From NCBI GenBank assembly GCA_025149125.1, contig CP102272.1:3534001-3598000 (forward strand): a DNA stretch of 64,000 bases, written 5' to 3'. Under the pieces are notes generated by a model. It did no database searches, was not told the origin of the DNA, and saw only the letters and a program-made list of their open reading frames with translations. The position numbers and the translations under genes were made by a program. Source of the DNA: [Clostridium] asparagiforme DSM 15981. Lineage in GTDB: Bacteria > Bacillota > Clostridia > Lachnospirales > Lachnospiraceae. Below, one piece after another: positions 62,150-64,000 of this stretch (within the stretch, counting starts at the first letter, position 1; every line of letters begins with the position of its first letter).

Positions 62150-64000
62150 ATGACAAGACGGGAAAAGACAGCCGCTCTCGTGGCAGCGGTTCTGACAATC
62201 GTGGTAACACTGTATTCGGCGTGGAAGCTGGTGGGCACGGGCGTACTGTCCTGGCACGCGGCTCAGCCGGACTTTTACTCCATGGCATTGGAAACCGCGG
62301 CGGTCTGGTTGATTCTGTTCCTGCTCTTTTTTTGTGCCCAAAACAGCCTGACGGCCTGGTTTTGGACGGCGGTTCTCTGCGCAGCGTTCTGCTGGCTCCA
62401 TGTGATTTTTCTGCCCGTGGCCTTTGCCGGAGCGTACACCGTGTACCTGATTCTGGCCGGAAGGTGGTTTAACCGGACCGTGCTGAGACAGAACCTCGGC
62501 CTGTGCTGGGACTATCTGCTGGGCGGGGCGCTGACAATCACCGTCTTCTGTCTGTTGTCCCTGGCGCAGCTTGGCAGCATCCACAACCTGCGCATCTGGG
62601 TGGCGGCCAGCGGACTCTGCCTGCTGGTATGGGCCGGGGTATGTTTGCGCGATTTTCGGACGGGCACGGCCGGGGTGCGCCTGCGCGATTTTCGGACGGC
62701 TCCGGCCGCGGACCACATGCGCGGTTGGCTCTCCGGCGCGGGCGCTCCGCAGCCGTCCGACTCCCCCATCTGTGGCCGGTCCCATCCCGGAAGTTCCGCC
62801 ATGCTTGCGGCCATTCTGGCCCTGCTTCTGCTCCAGGCGGGCCGGATGAACCTGGCGGTGGATTTCGACAGCATCTGGTACGGCGTCCGCTCCCACGTGA
62901 TGCTCAACAGCGGCAACAGCATTTACGAAAATCTGGGCACCCTGGGCGTTGTCTACACCTATCCCAAGGGCTGGGAGGTGTTAGGGCTTCCCCTGGCGGG
63001 TCTGCCCTCCTACAGCTTTTCCATCTCCATGAACCTGTGGATGGCCGCGCTGACGCTGTTCGCCGCCTATGAGACGGCCCGCCTGTGCCTGAAGCACAGA
63101 CTGGCCCTGTGGCTGCCCTTTCTCATGGTCTCCGTTCCGGGAATCATGAACATGGCGGACACGGCCAAGCCGGACATGGTGACGCTGTTCTGCCAGCTGC
63201 TGATGATCCAGGGCGTGCTGCGCTTCACAGAGGAGCGCCGGACCGGGTGGCTGGCCGCTGCCCTGGCAGCCGGGGGCGTCAGCCTGATCATGAAGCCCAC
63301 GGCGGTGATCTTTTCCACTGCGGTGGCGGGGATCAGCGCTCTGTGGCTGTTGGTCCGCCGCAAACCGTCCGGCCGACCGGGGAATCCCAAAGAAATGCGT
63401 GTCTGGCTCATTTTACTCCCCCCTGCCGCCGCTCTGATCGGAATCTGGGGGCGTACCATGAAGCTTGTGGGCGTGCCGGTCACCTCTGTCTTTTATGGGC
63501 TTTTCCAAAAACTGGGTTTTGAAATCAAATACCCGTTTTATGCCGCCGGCCTCTCTCCGGCCGGTAAGCATATGCCCCAGGGGGAACGGCTGTTTTTCCT
63601 GGCCAAACGCCTTTACCGCATCCTCCTGAATCCCCAGGGACACGACATGGCCCATGTGCTGATCGCCTGGGGCGCTGTGCTGCCGGTGGTATTTCTGGTC
63701 TTGAGGGCCTGCCTGGGAGGAGCCGGAAAAACTTCCCGCAAACCTGAAACGGCACAGCCCCTTCCACTCTCCTACCTCACCTGGCTCCTGATGGCCATGT
63801 CCTTCATCAACCTGGTCAGCCTCTACTCTCTGTCCCAGGTGGACGGGAACTACTACATGCTTTACTACGTCCTGATTCTTCTGACCGGCCTGTGCTGGCT
63901 GGACGGAAAGGACTCCTGCTGCCGGAAGGCCGCCCTGGCCCTCCTGATCCCGGCATGGGGCTATGGAGCGCTGCTCTGCGGCCTGACCAACTGGGCCTGG
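62150..64000 (+). CDS. Large multi-pass membrane protein, glycosyltransferase-like (3' end outside window)
   Basis: The frame is open for 617 codons from the ATG at 62150 to the window edge. It reads as about 12 or more membrane helices, beginning MTRREKTAALVAAVLTIVVT. An extracytoplasmic-type loop after the sixth region contains VDFDSIWYGVRSHVMLN with paired acidic residues, as in the first loop of GT-C (ArnT/PMT-like) glycosyltransferases; the family is probable, not proven. GGAAGG lies 12 bp upstream of the ATG, a weak site. Near residues 166-183 a 12-codon unit is tandemly doubled (LRDFRT twice). Function is unknown; a lipid-linked sugar transfer to the cell surface is an inference. Confidence 0.75.
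   Translation, partial: MTRREKTAALVAAVLTIVVTLYSAWKLVGTGVLSWHAAQPDFYSMALETAAVWLILFLLFFCAQNSLTAWFWTAVLCAAFCWLHVIFLPVAFAGAYTVYLILAGRWFNRTVLRQNLGLCWDYLLGGALTITVFCLLSLAQLGSIHNLRIWVAASGLCLLVWAGVCLRDFRTGTAGVRLRDFRTAPAADHMRGWLSGAGAPQPSDSPICGRSHPGSSAMLAAILALLLLQAGRMNLAVDFDSIWYGVRSHVMLNSGNSIYENLGTLGVVYTYPKGWEVLGLPLAGLPSYSFSISMNLWMAALTLFAAYETARLCLKHRLALWLPFLMVSVPGIMNMADTAKPDMVTLFCQLLMIQGVLRFTEERRTGWLAAALAAGGVSLIMKPTAVIFSTAVAGISALWLLVRRKPSGRPGNPKEMRVWLILLPPAAALIGIWGRTMKLVGVPVTSVFYGLFQKLGFEIKYPFYAAGLSPAGKHMPQGERLFFLAKRLYRILLNPQGHDMAHVLIAWGAVLPVVFLVLRACLGGAGKTSRKPETAQPLPLSYLTWLLMAMSFINLVSLYSLSQVDGNYYMLYYVLILLTGLCWLDGKDSCCRKAALALLIPAWGYGALLCGLTNWAW

Overview
The window looks like a chromosomal segment of a spore-forming anaerobic Firmicute, most likely a high-GC member of the Lachnospiraceae / Clostridium cluster XIVa. 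That placement is inferred from CodY, SigK, the Gram-positive LexA boxes, strong AGGAGG ribosome sites, the EFR1 and radical-SAM/PDZ families, and GC-rich codon use. No rRNA, tRNA, prophage, insertion sequence or CRISPR array was seen.

Layout. 1-8.2 kb: the tail of a Rieske/FAD oxidoreductase, a DUF1877 protein, a divergent LysR regulator / aromatic amino-acid decarboxylase pair, a radical-SAM DUF512 protein, and a csoR-copA copper operon with a CsoR operator inside its promoter. The copA gene ends in a CopZ-like domain that has its own ribosome site. 8.3-17.8 kb: a six-gene catabolic operon (MmgE/PrpD, opine dehydrogenase, SLC13-type permease, FAD oxidoreductase, molybdopterin oxidoreductase, 4-cluster FeS protein) followed by a CdaR/PucR-type regulator. 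18-26 kb: a MATE exporter and a two-gene unit coding a giant VWA surface protein and a membrane protein with a cytoplasmic double zinc ribbon. 26-34.4 kb: MerR with an EFR1 flavodoxin-ferredoxin, MarR, glpP with a DUF503 gene behind a structured leader, GNAT, two large unknown proteins and a DUF364 protein.

34.5-43 kb is housekeeping on the minus strand: rpsB-tsf, an sce7726 nuclease-like gene, codY, topA, dprA and comM. 43-46 kb: an SOS-box-controlled pair of DNA-repair-type genes (radical SAM TIGR03916 and its partner TIGR03915). 46-52 kb: galE, a phosphoesterase, sigK, an LTA-synthase-like sulfatase and a second MATE exporter. 52.4-54.6 kb: the last two purine steps as separate proteins (AICAR formyltransferase and an archaeal-type IMP cyclohydrolase, PurO) under a ZTP riboswitch with a terminator. 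54.7-59.7 kb: LysR and a MacB-like ABC transporter with an extracellular beta-domain partner, behind three direct repeats. 59.8-61.3 kb: pyrBI. 61.3-64 kb: a glyoxalase-fold protein, a 52-bp tandem hairpin repeat, and a multi-pass membrane protein gene that runs off the window.

How the genes work together. The clearest regulatory circuits are copper (CsoR to copA), purine/folate stress (ZMP/ZTP to purO-purH), DNA damage (LexA to TIGR03916/3915) and a MerR-type spacer promoter in front of the EFR1 gene. The least described units are the opine/MmgE/molybdoenzyme operon and the VWA/zinc-ribbon pair. All assignments come from reading the sequence; no database search was run.
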